The notes under the pieces were generated by a model, which saw nothing but the letters and a program-made list of their open reading frames with translations, was not told the origin of the DNA and searched no databases. The translations under genes were made by a program, and so were the position numbers. From assembly GCF_010500925.1 (NCBI RefSeq), contig NZ_QVMG01000005.1:62001-126000 (forward strand): a stretch of DNA of 64,000 nt, in the 5' to 3' direction. Of the stretch, positions 52,767 to 61,767 are shown piece by piece (the first letter of the stretch is position 1; each line of letters opens with the position of its first letter). The DNA comes from Parabacteroides sp. 52 (lineage in GTDB: Bacteria > Bacteroidota > Bacteroidia > Bacteroidales > Tannerellaceae).

Positions 52767-55130
52767 TCACTCCGTCCGTAGATACCTGACCGGGTTTTCA
52801 TTGGCGATATGCCAGGTCCGGAAAGTTACACAAGCTATGATACCTGCCAGAACCATAAAGGCGCAGGAAGCAAAGAGGAAAAAGTCGAGTGGGATCTTTA
52901 CCGCGAATTGTTGCAACCATTGAATACCGACAATATATGAGATGGCTAATCCCATTAATAAGGCGGGGATGGCAATATATACAACGCCTTTAGTGATAGT
53001 GGTTAACACACTCAATACCTGTGCTCCTACAATTTTACGAATCGCTATCTCCTTCTTTCGACGGTTGATCTCATCCTGAGTGAAACCGATCAGGCCTAAG
53101 GCGGTGATCAATAAAAGAAAGAGGGAGGCACCCAATATAGAGTTGCGGTATAAAAGTGCATCCTGGTAGTTTTGTGCCAACAATACATCGTAATCGATAA
53201 AGAAAGCATTGGGTTTCTCTAATAACTCACGCATCATCGTATTGATCTTTGTCACAACCGCCTCGTCGGTGTCGTGAAGTTTGACCATCACCCGTTCCCA
53301 TGCGAACAGCCAGTTTTCTTCTCCCATATCCAACGGGAAGAAAGCAACCGGTGGATACAGATCGCCTAACTCTTTCCCGTTCAACGAAGAAATCTTATAA
53401 TCAGCCATTACACCTATTACCTGCGTCGGTTTATCTTTTCCATTTACCCCCGATAAAAAGGTTTTCCCAACCGGAGAGTCTTCCCATCCCATCTGTTTGA
53501 CAAACGTTTGATTAACAATAGCACGGGTATATCCGTAACTGTTGTCGCCCACATTCTCTCCTTGTAATAGTTTTATACCCATCGTCGACAAATAATCGCT
53601 GTCTGCCCCTATACCCACACAGGGAATAGCATGCGTTTCATCGTCGATATCTATCGCACCCAAGCCTTCCATACCTCTTAGCGGCAGGCAGGAAGCGATG
53701 GAAACAGATGCCACTTCCGGCATTTGCTCCAGTTCTGCCTTTAACAAGGCAACCTTTGAACGAGGCACACCCGATATATTCTCCGAATAATACAGATTTC
53801 GTGTCTCGTAACCCATATCTACATTTAACAACAGGTCATACTGACGTACTATAATCACCAATAAGGTCACCATAAAGGCTGCCCCTGTGAATTGCGCAAA
53901 AAGCAACATACGTTTCCATGAACCTTTATTCGTCGCATACGCCCTAAACAGGTTCGTTACCGGTACTGCAGAGAAGATAACCGCCGGAATAACACCCGCC
54001 AGCAACAATAAAGCGATCAACACCAGACCGGCTACCCATAGATTATATACTGAGAATATCGCGGAGAGAGGTGTCTGTATAATACTTTCTATAGGTGCCC
54101 GGAAAGCAAAGATTATCAATAAAGCAAAGACCATGGCAATCATAAGGTTCATTATCGTTTCATAGAAGAATATCCGAAAGATATGATTGTCGGATGCTCC
54201 ATTACATTTATGTACACCTACCGCTTTGGCATGCTTGGCAAGTGATGAGATCGAGATCAATACGTAATTCATCGCCGCAACGAAAAGAAGTGAGAATGCC
54301 AGAATACTCAGGATCATCACCAAACGCCTTACATCGCTCAACCCACTGTGTAGCTTCGTGACAGGATAGAGATAAAAATCATGATAGTTACCTTTGGCAT
54401 TAGCGGCTTTTATATCGATAAACTTCGGCAGTACCTCCTGTATCCGTTTTTCCACCTGCTCCGGTGTGATGCCTGCAGCTAGTTTGATATATCCATAAAA
54501 TGGATCCGGGTTGCGCCAACCCCGATTGATATACATATTGTTATCCATCGGAATAAACGCAGAGTAGAGCAGGTGACTATTCTCTATATCTGCAAAAATG
54601 CCACCCACAGTCAGGCTCTCCCGGTTACGGTAAACAGTCTTTCCGATCGGGTTCTCGTCGCCAAAGAAACGTTTCGCCGTAGAACGGGATAAAAAGATAT
54701 TGGTAGAGAGTTGCAACAATGCCGGATCCCCTTCCAATAGTTTGATGCCGAAAACATCAAAGAAGTGGCTGTCGGCGACAAGCACTTTCTCCCGGAATAC
54801 CTTGTCTCCTATATGTAAATAGGTAGGATTGGCTTCACTTAAAGTAGTCGTACCCATTTCTATTTCCGGCAGTTCGGCTTTAAGATCACGTACCACCGGA
54901 GCATACAAGCGTGGATTCTGTTCGATCTTCTTTCCATCACCCGATGTTTTTCGGACCAACTGGTATATTCGGTCAGCATCCGGATAGGAGGTATCAAAAC
55001 TCATCTCGAAAGCCACTTTGGAAAAGAGTACCAGGGCTACTACCAATCCCAAGGTCAATGAAACGACCTTGATCAGATTATTTCCTCTCCCACTCAGTAT
55101 GTTTTGGGTTGCATAAAAAAACTGCTTCAT
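52767..55130 (-). CDS. ABC transporter permease, two-module FtsX/MacB type
   Basis: A 787-aa permease closely like the next gene upstream. The first helix region reads VVSLTLGLVVALVLFSKVAF, followed by FDTSYPDADRIYQL, a motif shared with its paralogue. Three central helices (about 280-400) include AMNYVLISISSLAKHAKAVG and HKCNGASDNHI. The C-terminal module carries IRKIVGAQVLSVL and ends NPVRYLRTE. It is 19 bp downstream of the 55150-57516 permease gene and surely cotranscribed with it. The pair may form one heterodimer using the ATPase encoded further on. The substrate is unknown. Confidence 0.9.
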   Translation of the reverse strand: MKQFFYATQNILSGRGNNLIKVVSLTLGLVVALVLFSKVAFEMSFDTSYPDADRIYQLVRKTSGDGKKIEQNPRLYAPVVRDLKAELPEIEMGTTTLSEANPTYLHIGDKVFREKVLVADSHFFDVFGIKLLEGDPALLQLSTNIFLSRSTAKRFFGDENPIGKTVYRNRESLTVGGIFADIENSHLLYSAFIPMDNNMYINRGWRNPDPFYGYIKLAAGITPEQVEKRIQEVLPKFIDIKAANAKGNYHDFYLYPVTKLHSGLSDVRRLVMILSILAFSLLFVAAMNYVLISISSLAKHAKAVGVHKCNGASDNHIFRIFFYETIMNLMIAMVFALLIIFAFRAPIESIIQTPLSAIFSVYNLWVAGLVLIALLLLAGVIPAVIFSAVPVTNLFRAYATNKGSWKRMLLFAQFTGAAFMVTLLVIIVRQYDLLLNVDMGYETRNLYYSENISGVPRSKVALLKAELEQMPEVASVSIASCLPLRGMEGLGAIDIDDETHAIPCVGIGADSDYLSTMGIKLLQGENVGDNSYGYTRAIVNQTFVKQMGWEDSPVGKTFLSGVNGKDKPTQVIGVMADYKISSLNGKELGDLYPPVAFFPLDMGEENWLFAWERVMVKLHDTDEAVVTKINTMMRELLEKPNAFFIDYDVLLAQNYQDALLYRNSILGASLFLLLITALGLIGFTQDEINRRKKEIAIRKIVGAQVLSVLTTITKGVVYIAIPALLMGLAISYIVGIQWLQQFAVKIPLDFFLFASCAFMVLAGIIACVTFRTWHIANENPVRYLRTE

Positions 55131-55149
55131 ATCTATTTATTTGTGTTTA

Positions 55150-57516
55150 TTATTCTGCTTTGATACTATTCACCGGATTATCGTTAGCCACTTCCCAGGT
55201 ACGGATGATCACACAGGCCAGGATCATAAGAATAACCAATAAAGCGCTGCTCAGAAACAAGACTATACTCAATGGTATTTTGACAGCGAACTGTTGCAAC
55301 CATTGCGCACCAACGGCATAAGAGAGTATAATACCTAATACGATAGCCGGCAGGGAGATAACCAATATATCTTTGGATATAATCTGCAGGATACTACCCG
55401 CAGTAGCTCCGGTGATCTTCCGGATGGCAATCTCTTTGCTGCGACGCGCGATCTCATCGGAGGTATAACCGATCAATCCCAACAGGGTGATAAAGAGCAT
55501 CAACAGGGAAGCTACCAATATAGAGTCGCGGAACAGTTTTGCACTCTCGTAACTTTCGTTCAACAAAGAACGATAACTGGTGAAATAGGCTTCTTCATCG
55601 TTTAATGTCTCCCGCAATATCGCCGTCATCTCGTTGCGCAGATCCAGATCGAGCGCATTTACCCGTACGATCATACGATCCCAGCTGTCGAAAGAGTGTC
55701 TACCGATAATAGCTAAAGGTTGTATACCTTTTAGTATGACTGATTTCGTCTCATAAAGAGCACCTAGCTGATAGTTTTTGATAACTCCGACCACTTCCCA
55801 CTTCCCATCATTGGCATAAACGGTTTTGCCTATGGGAGAATCCTGCCAATGCATCATCTCAACAAATGCTTCGTTGATAAGAATACCTCTATAACCTTTA
55901 GTCAATGGATCCGGAAGCTCCTGTCCACTTAGAAGCGAGATACCGAAAGTTTGTAAATAATCCGGTGTCGCGTAGATTTGGCGGGAAGAAAAAAGCATGT
56001 TTTTACCCGTCTCGTCCATCACCATCCATCCGTTCCCTCCATAAACCGGCAGGAAAGGCGAAATACTGACCGACTCTGTTTGTGGCATTTGGCGTATTTT
56101 CTCCCGGAGCAGATTAAACTGTTCATTGGTAATACCCTCTGTATTCTGTGTCACCAGAATATTCTCTGTCGTATAACCGAGATCTTTATTAATCAGCATA
56201 TCGTATTGTTTGACGATAATCACTAACAGGCTGACCACAAAAGCGATCCCGGCAAATTGCACAAACAACAAACCACGTTTCCAATGCCGTTTATTGGCTA
56301 TTTTACTTCGGAACACCTGTGTCACAGGTATTGCCGCAAAGATAGAAGCCGGAATAACACCTGCCAATAAGAGCAGGACGGCAATAACGATCAGTGTCAC
56401 CCACAGACTACTCAGAGAGAATATATTGACAAATGAATTCTGCAAGAGTCCCTCTATTTGTCCCCGGAAAGCGAACAACAACAATATAGAAAAGATAATC
56501 GAGAGAAACACCTGAACCGCCGTTTCCTGTAAAAACATAGAAAATATATTCCCATGAGTTGCTCCGTTACATTTATGCACACCTACCGCTTTGGCACGAG
56601 AGGCTAAAGAAGAAATGGATATCAACACATAATTCATAGCCGAGACAAACAACAAAGCAAAAGCCAATAAGCTTAAAATCAGAATCATCCGCTTCATATT
56701 CTCTTCCCCTGAATGTACCTCTTTCACCGGATTAAGAAAGTAAGAAAAGTCAATCCCTTTACCTATATAACTCTCAATATCACAGTATTTCTTCATCATA
56801 TCCGGCAGTTTGGCTTCCACATCCTCCGGCTTTACTCCAGGACGAAGTTTGACATAACCCAGAAAACGATCGGCACCCACCCACCAGCTCTCATCAAGAT
56901 CCCAATATTGGCTATTTGTTTTCAGTGATAACAATACGTCAAAGTCCAGATGCGAATTGTCCGGCATATCTCTGAATACACCCGCTACGGTAACCGGTGA
57001 ATTATCCTCTTTAAATATCAATGTTTCTCCAACCGGTGAGGCATCGTCGAAAATACGTTTGGCTGCTGACTGGGAAAGAAATATATTAGAAGCGATACCC
57101 AGTTTCTTTTTATCCCCTTCTATCAGTTCCATTCCAAATATATCCAAGAAGGTAGAATCGACAACCAATAGATTTTCTTTATACTGCACATCCTCCCTTA
57201 GCAAATAGGTTTCTTCCGGCCCATGTTGCATCACCACTACTTCTTCCACTTCATACAGGTCGTTTTTCATCGCACCGGGCACCGGATAATTAATCACCGG
57301 TCCTTCATATACAGACCCACCATCTTGTGTAATAATCCGTTGCAACCGATACAAACGGTCAGCATCCGGATAAAAGGTATCATAGCTCATCTCGAAAGCC
57401 ACTTTGGAAAAGAGAACAACCGCAACCGTCAGTCCTAAAGTTAATGAGACTATCTTGATAGAGCTGTTTACTTTCGAATTGGCTATATTCCGTAGTACGT
57501 AATAGATATATTTCAT
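55150..57516 (-). CDS. ABC transporter permease, two-module FtsX/MacB type
   Basis: A 788-aa paralogue of the 52767-55130 permease with the same order of helix, periplasmic domain, three helices, and second module. Shared motifs are SKVAFEMSYDTFYPDADRLY, AMNYVLISISSLASRAKAVG and HKCNGATHGNI; it ends NPVNSIKAE. It is the first gene of a run that continues through the second permease to the ATPase and third permease. A sigma-54-like promoter (57547-57563) lies 30 bp before its ATG, so the transporter is probably induced by a two-component activator that is not in this window. Confidence 0.9.
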   Translation of the reverse strand: MKYIYYVLRNIANSKVNSSIKIVSLTLGLTVAVVLFSKVAFEMSYDTFYPDADRLYRLQRIITQDGGSVYEGPVINYPVPGAMKNDLYEVEEVVVMQHGPEETYLLREDVQYKENLLVVDSTFLDIFGMELIEGDKKKLGIASNIFLSQSAAKRIFDDASPVGETLIFKEDNSPVTVAGVFRDMPDNSHLDFDVLLSLKTNSQYWDLDESWWVGADRFLGYVKLRPGVKPEDVEAKLPDMMKKYCDIESYIGKGIDFSYFLNPVKEVHSGEENMKRMILILSLLAFALLFVSAMNYVLISISSLASRAKAVGVHKCNGATHGNIFSMFLQETAVQVFLSIIFSILLLFAFRGQIEGLLQNSFVNIFSLSSLWVTLIVIAVLLLLAGVIPASIFAAIPVTQVFRSKIANKRHWKRGLLFVQFAGIAFVVSLLVIIVKQYDMLINKDLGYTTENILVTQNTEGITNEQFNLLREKIRQMPQTESVSISPFLPVYGGNGWMVMDETGKNMLFSSRQIYATPDYLQTFGISLLSGQELPDPLTKGYRGILINEAFVEMMHWQDSPIGKTVYANDGKWEVVGVIKNYQLGALYETKSVILKGIQPLAIIGRHSFDSWDRMIVRVNALDLDLRNEMTAILRETLNDEEAYFTSYRSLLNESYESAKLFRDSILVASLLMLFITLLGLIGYTSDEIARRSKEIAIRKITGATAGSILQIISKDILVISLPAIVLGIILSYAVGAQWLQQFAVKIPLSIVLFLSSALLVILMILACVIIRTWEVANDNPVNSIKAE

Positions 57517-57546
57517 GGCTTCAATTATTTCATTTTACCAATCAAC

Positions 57547-57563
57547 TTCAAAATGCATGCCAA
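57547..57563 (-). promoter_or_regulatory. Sigma-54-like promoter before the permease pair
   Basis: The minus strand reads TTGGCATGCATTTTGAA, with the same 17-bp geometry as the site at 52611-52627. It has one mismatch in the -24 element and one in the -12 element. Confidence 0.5.
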
Positions 57564-57652
57564 AAACATAATCAACTATAAACAAAACACTTACACCCAT
57601 GCCTAAAATACATATCTGTCCATTTATTTGACACTCATGTACAAATATTTGA

Positions 57653-57685
57653 CAAAAAAAAGTCCGGACTTTTCAATCCGGACTC
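57653..57685 (-). terminator. Terminator of sppA
   Basis: On the minus strand AGTCCGGA pairs with TCCGGACT across 8 nt, followed by seven or more Ts. Confidence 0.85.
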
Positions 57686-57711
57686 TCCTTGTATTATATG
57701 TAACAACTGAT

Positions 57712-59523
57712 TTAATACGCAACCGATTCAGGCATAAGCGCTTGTCTGAATTCAAATGTTTTCACATTGTTCTTGAACACTTTCTGGTTGTATATTTCAG
57801 GACCGAAGATCATCTTTGCTATTTTCACTTCCATTCCCTCTGCCATCTCTTCCATCATAGTGGCAAAGAAGTCTTTCTTTTCCGGATAGCGTGCAATGCT
57901 GTAATCTTCTATCTCCGCTTTTTCGGCAGCCAATGCGATCGCTTCTTTTATTCCTCCCAGTTTGTCAACCAAGCCGATTTCTAAAGCCTGACTTCCGGTC
58001 CATACGCGACCTTGTCCGATAGCGTCGATCTCCTCCTTAGTCATATTACGACCTTCGGCACAACGGGAAATGAACTGATCGTATCCTTTCTCGATATAGT
58101 CCTGCATAAGTTTGGACTCGTCCGCCGTTAAACCTCTGGAATAAGCACTTACAAGGAAAGGAATACCAAAACCTCTTCCGCCGAAAGTACTGAATTTATT
58201 GGTTCCCACTTCGTCAAAAGACAATCCCATCTTCTTAGCCAGCTCTTCCCCATTAGGGATCAATCCGAATATACCGATAGAACCAGTCAATGTAGTCGGC
58301 TCAGCCACAATCGCAGAGGCACCACATGAGATATAATATCCACCGGAAGCAGCATAAGTACCCATAGATACAACGACCGGTTTTACCTCCTGCAATTCTT
58401 TAACCGCATGCCAGATCTGTTCCGATGCCGATGCGCTTCCTCCGGGAGAGTTCACACGGAAGACAACCGCTTTTACATTTTCGTCTTCTTTCAATTTCTT
58501 CAACTGCGTAGCATAAGTCTTAGGCGTGATCAATGCGTTCTTATCCGTAAGCGGAGAATTGGGATAGAAATCATTCACAATAGATCCTTCGGCATAAAGG
58601 ATAGCGATCTTATCTTTCTGGATCTTTTCCTTCTTATCGCTTACCGACTTCATATGCTTCAAAGATGCATATTTCACATCCTTAGCCTTCTCAACATCTA
58701 CTAAATCCTTGATATAATCTTCCATTTCTACTTCAAACTTCAGATCATCCACCAATCCATAAGAAAGAATATCCTTTGCATCAGAAAACATAAGCGCCTT
58801 ATCGGCATAAGCGTTCAGAGTATCTACCGGAATATTACGGCTTTCGGAGATATTCGACAACACATGACTCCAAATACTATTCAGATAAGAAGTCACCTGA
58901 AGACGGTTCGGTTCACTCATCTTTTCCTGCATATAAGGTTCTACTGCGGATTTGAATGTTCCCACTTTGAATACCTGGTATTTGATACCCATCAGGTCGT
59001 ACTGGTTCTTCTTGAACTGAGTGATTTGTTGCAATCCTTCAAAACTGAACATCCCTTCCGGATCCATTACTACCTTATCGGCTACGGAAGCCAACATATA
59101 AGATCCGGCACCATAGATTTCCCCGTAAGCAACGATAAATTTTCCCGATTCCTTAAAATCGATCAACGCTTTACGGATAGGATCAAGCGTTGCGAATGAA
59201 GCGCTCAATAGTTCCATTTTCAGATAGATACCTTTGATGTTCTCATTTTCCTTTGCCTTACGGATAGAAGAAACGATATCCGCTTCAGTCATACTGTCAA
59301 AGTCACCCATCAACTTATCCAAAGGAGAAGACATATCCTTGTCGGTTATAACTCCATTCAAAGTCAGTTTAAAGACCGTATTCTCTTTTACCGTATAAGC
59401 GGACTCCCCACCGCCGGCAGCCAACATGCCGACAAACATTACCATCGAAATCATCGACAGAATAAAAATAGAAAACAAAACGCCTAACGTAGAGGCAAAA
59501 AACATTTTGAAAAAAGATTTCAT
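57712..59523 (-). CDS. sppA: Signal peptide peptidase SppA, 67-kDa type
   Basis: Membrane-anchored serine protease that degrades cleaved signal peptides. The 603-aa protein has an N-terminal membrane segment (about 8-36) and two S49 domains, as in E. coli SppA. The general-base lysine lies in VGTFKSAVEPY (Lys191) and the nucleophile in YAASGGYYIS (Ser393), spaced as in E. coli (209 and 409). The stretch VNSPGGSASASEQIW forms the second domain's oxyanion region. It lies 36 bp after a small XRE regulator gene and may be cotranscribed with it. Confidence 0.95.
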   Translation of the reverse strand: MKSFFKMFFASTLGVLFSIFILSMISMVMFVGMLAAGGGESAYTVKENTVFKLTLNGVITDKDMSSPLDKLMGDFDSMTEADIVSSIRKAKENENIKGIYLKMELLSASFATLDPIRKALIDFKESGKFIVAYGEIYGAGSYMLASVADKVVMDPEGMFSFEGLQQITQFKKNQYDLMGIKYQVFKVGTFKSAVEPYMQEKMSEPNRLQVTSYLNSIWSHVLSNISESRNIPVDTLNAYADKALMFSDAKDILSYGLVDDLKFEVEMEDYIKDLVDVEKAKDVKYASLKHMKSVSDKKEKIQKDKIAILYAEGSIVNDFYPNSPLTDKNALITPKTYATQLKKLKEDENVKAVVFRVNSPGGSASASEQIWHAVKELQEVKPVVVSMGTYAASGGYYISCGASAIVAEPTTLTGSIGIFGLIPNGEELAKKMGLSFDEVGTNKFSTFGGRGFGIPFLVSAYSRGLTADESKLMQDYIEKGYDQFISRCAEGRNMTKEEIDAIGQGRVWTGSQALEIGLVDKLGGIKEAIALAAEKAEIEDYSIARYPEKKDFFATMMEEMAEGMEVKIAKMIFGPEIYNQKVFKNNVKTFEFRQALMPESVAY

Positions 59524-59559
59524 AACTCAAATTGTTTATTAAGATTAATAGATTTGTTT

Positions 59560-59781
59560 TTATTTATCATCACTTTGTTCCTCTTCATAGGCCAATATAT
59601 CGCCCGGCTGGCAATGTAACTCCTTGCAGATGGCCTCCAGCGTACTGAAACGGATCGCTTTGGCTTTGCCTGTCTTTAATATCGACAGGTTGGCCGGCGT
59701 TATTTGCAATCGGTCGGAAAGCTCATTCAAGGAGATCTTCCGTTTCGCCATCATTACATCTAAATTTACTATTATTGCCAT
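59560..59781 (-). CDS. Small XRE/Cro-C1 family regulator
   Basis: A 73-aa helix-turn-helix protein. The HTH covers about residues 17-45 (SLNELSDRLQITPANLSIL, then KAKAIRFSTLEAICKEL) and an acidic tail follows. It resembles the YozG-like single-domain regulators that usually partner a small membrane protein, but here the next gene is sppA. The target is unknown; autoregulation is possible. A palindrome, ATCCGACTTCGGAT, lies 19-32 bp upstream of the ATG and is an operator candidate. Confidence 0.82.
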   Translation of the reverse strand: MAIIVNLDVMMAKRKISLNELSDRLQITPANLSILKTGKAKAIRFSTLEAICKELHCQPGDILAYEEEQSDDK

Positions 59782-59970
59782 CTCTTTTTTCTTGGATAGA
59801 TCCGACTTCGGATTTCACGATACAAAACAATATATTTTTTTTGAATAAAACAAATTATTTATCGAAAAACAGTAATTTTTTATTGTATACGCAGGAAAAT
59901 AGCATCAAATAGCATACAAAAAGCGTGTATATCCATCGGAATTTTCTGCATTCAACAGGGATAATTCTGT

Positions 59971-60054
59971 TGCCGATGCGCATCGGCAATATTGTCGATG
60001 CCCATCAGCAATATTGACGAAGCGCATCGACAATATTGACGAAGCCCTTCAGCA
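59971..60054. repeat. Four-unit 22-bp-period palindromic array, copy 4
   Basis: Units start at 59971, 59993, 60015 and 60037. They read TGCCGATGCGCATCGGCA (a perfect palindrome), TGTCGATGCCCATCAGCA, TGACGAAGCGCATCGACA and TGACGAAGCCCTTCAGCA, with three identical ATAT spacers. It lies between two leftward units, downstream of the small secreted protein gene and upstream of the XRE gene. Confidence 0.9.
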
Positions 60055-60154
60055 AAAGAAAAGTCCGTCCTATTTTTTGTGTCTTTGTCGGGATGAATCT
60101 GCCCTATATCAGTTATAAAATAGAATTTCAGGGGGGAAGAGGAAGGTGTTTATT

Positions 60155-60187
60155 GAAAAAAAAACACCCTATCTTCACAGACAGGGC
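60155..60187 (-). terminator. Terminator of the ECF sigma trio
   Basis: On the minus strand CCCTGTCT pairs with AGATAGGG across GTGA, followed by TG and eight or more Ts. Confidence 0.8.
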
Positions 60188-60231
60188 ATCTCCAGTTATT
60201 TGCTTAGTCAAATTATGAGTATGTATTCATA

Positions 60232-60615
60232 TTAGTTTTCAATGAAAGAGATAGAAACTGCATTTCCATCCTTTTTCTGGGATATAGAGAAGGAGGTATT
60301 TCCAAAGCGGTAAAAAGAAGGGACCATCTTTCCATTCACCTTCGATTCGATGATCTGGGTGGCATCCGCTTCATCTTTTTTAGCCGCTTCAATAAACAGA
60401 TCGAGTAGTTCTTCATTGTTTTTAAACATGATACTGGTAACTGTTCTTTGTCTATTTTTAGCCGGATCCCGGTCGCGCACCCGGCTGAGCTCCACATTAT
60501 CCATTGTTTCACATTTTTTCACCAGGGCTTTTATATGCGTTTGCCCATATATTTCACTGCATACACTGCCTGTTATAAGTAACAAGGCGATTAAAAGAAA
60601 ATGTTTTGTCTTCAT
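60232..60615 (-). CDS. Small secreted protein in an ECF sigma operon
   Basis: The 127-aa precursor has a signal peptide (MKTKHFLLIALLLITGSVCS) and a basic, charged mature part (LSRVRDRDPAKNRQR) with a C-terminal strand-like region (SFYRFGNTSFSISQKKDG). It resembles small Bacteroidales proteins found after ECF sigma and anti-sigma genes, possibly those classed as DUF5024; I hold that name loosely. No catalytic motif is visible. It is the third gene of the trio, 20 bp after the anti-sigma-like gene, and a terminator follows. It may sense or report an envelope signal, which is inference. Confidence 0.75.
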   Translation of the reverse strand: MKTKHFLLIALLLITGSVCSEIYGQTHIKALVKKCETMDNVELSRVRDRDPAKNRQRTVTSIMFKNNEELLDLFIEAAKKDEADATQIIESKVNGKMVPSFYRFGNTSFSISQKKDGNAVSISFIEN

Positions 60616-60635
60616 AACTTCGCTGTTGTTTTAAT

Positions 60636-61217
60636 TTATTCACATTCTATCTGTAATATATTCTCTGCTTCTTTTCTTATTTTCTTATCCGGAAACTGAT
60701 GAATAATCTCGCAATACTGTGTCTTTATCTCCTGCACGATCTTCTCATAAGGATCTTCCGCTTCTGTCATCCTTTGCAAGAAAAGAGCACTCTTTTCTTC
60801 CTGCAAAAGGGCTATCTGCATGGCTGATTCAAGTTCCGGGCGTATTTGTTGCAGGTCGTCTATCCGCTCTCCATTGCGGATGATATAACTTCCTTCCCAG
60901 GCATCAGGCGTATCGGATGTTGAAAAAAAGAGGGAGCGAAAGCCCAGTAAAAATAATACGGTAGCAGCGACACTGAACCAGGTAATCCAACGTTTCTTCG
61001 AAGGATGCACCGGCAGATCCAACAGATTCTCTTTCTCCTTGAATTCCTCTGTTATTCCTTTTTCAAAATAGCCAAACACCGGTTTATAAGATTCCAGATG
61101 AGGAGGCACAGCTTCCGTAGCAAAGAAGTCGTACAATATCTGTTCTTCTTCCTTCTTTGTCTTACCATCAAAAAAACGATCCAGTAAGTCCTCTATATCT
61201 TTATATGTATTTCTCAT
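60636..61217 (-). CDS. Anti-sigma-factor-like single-pass membrane protein
   Basis: The 193-aa protein has a cytoplasmic part of about 75 residues (YKDIEDLLDRFFDGKTKKEE), one membrane helix (about 77-99, ITWFSVAATVLFLLGF) and a periplasmic part. The start overlaps the ECF sigma stop by 4 bp (ATGA). Position and topology are those of anti-sigma factors, although it does not show the FecR domain usual in Bacteroidetes or a zinc-binding HxxxCxxC. The DGKTKKEEEQIL segment is common at the N-terminus of Bacteroidales proteins in this position. Its anti-sigma role is inferred from context. Confidence 0.75.
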   Translation of the reverse strand: MRNTYKDIEDLLDRFFDGKTKKEEEQILYDFFATEAVPPHLESYKPVFGYFEKGITEEFKEKENLLDLPVHPSKKRWITWFSVAATVLFLLGFRSLFFSTSDTPDAWEGSYIIRNGERIDDLQQIRPELESAMQIALLQEEKSALFLQRMTEAEDPYEKIVQEIKTQYCEIIHQFPDKKIRKEAENILQIECE

Positions 61218-61714
61218 TCTTCCTGCATTTTAAAAAATAATTCTTTCACCCGTCGCCTGGCCCGTGAGAGGTTCATCCGGATCGCATCGGGAGAGCTCCC
61301 GGTGAGTTCGGCTATTTCCTGCACTTCATAGCCATCCACATGTTTCATCCGCAGAATCGTTTGTTGCAGGTCGGGTAATCGATCTATTATCCGCATCACA
61401 TGCGCCAGGGTATCTTTCCGTTCCAATTCCTGATAGGGAGAATCCGTATCAGGAACGACTTCCCCATCCTGCATATCCTCCAGTTTCCGCCCCAGTACTT
61501 TTAAACGGTTCAGACATAAATGTTTCGTTATCGTCACAGAAAGTGCCTGCACATTATTATACCGATCGAGCTGCGTACGCATATACCACAGTTTCAAAAA
61601 GACTTCTTGCACGATATCCTCCGCATCCGCCCTATCTTCCAATAAACGTTGCGCATAGAAGAGTAAATCTTCACGTATGGATAACACCTCTTTTTTAAAC
61701 TGTTCCTGCTCCAT
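61214..61714 (-). CDS. ECF-type RNA polymerase sigma factor
   Basis: The 166-aa protein has sigma region 2 (RADAEDIVQEVFLKLWYMR, residues about 27-50) and region 4 (LPDLQQTILRMKHVDGYEVQ, then SSPDAIRMNLSRARRRVKE, about 110-160), with no region 1 or 3. It redirects RNA polymerase to a specific promoter set, probably under control of the membrane protein encoded next. No SusCD genes are nearby, so the regulon is more likely envelope stress or unknown. The three-gene unit starts here. Confidence 0.92.
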   Translation of the reverse strand: MEQEQFKKEVLSIREDLLFYAQRLLEDRADAEDIVQEVFLKLWYMRTQLDRYNNVQALSVTITKHLCLNRLKVLGRKLEDMQDGEVVPDTDSPYQELERKDTLAHVMRIIDRLPDLQQTILRMKHVDGYEVQEIAELTGSSPDAIRMNLSRARRRVKELFFKMQEE

Positions 61715-61767
61715 TCTATATAAACGACAATCGAGGGAGAAAAATATAACATTAGGAAGTAAAAAAA

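Larger units (their letters stand above)
59782..60231. other. 450-bp gene-free region upstream of the XRE gene
   Basis: From left to right it holds the ATCCGACTTCGGAT palindrome at 59800-59813, an AT-rich stretch, the four-unit array at 59971-60054, about 100 bp without recognisable structure, and the terminator of the small secreted protein gene. No reading frame here looks real. Confidence 0.6.

Noticed and set aside
504-60054. CRISPR arrays at the four repeat loci
   Set aside because: Units are only 18 bp with 4-nt non-unique spacers and no cas genes are present.
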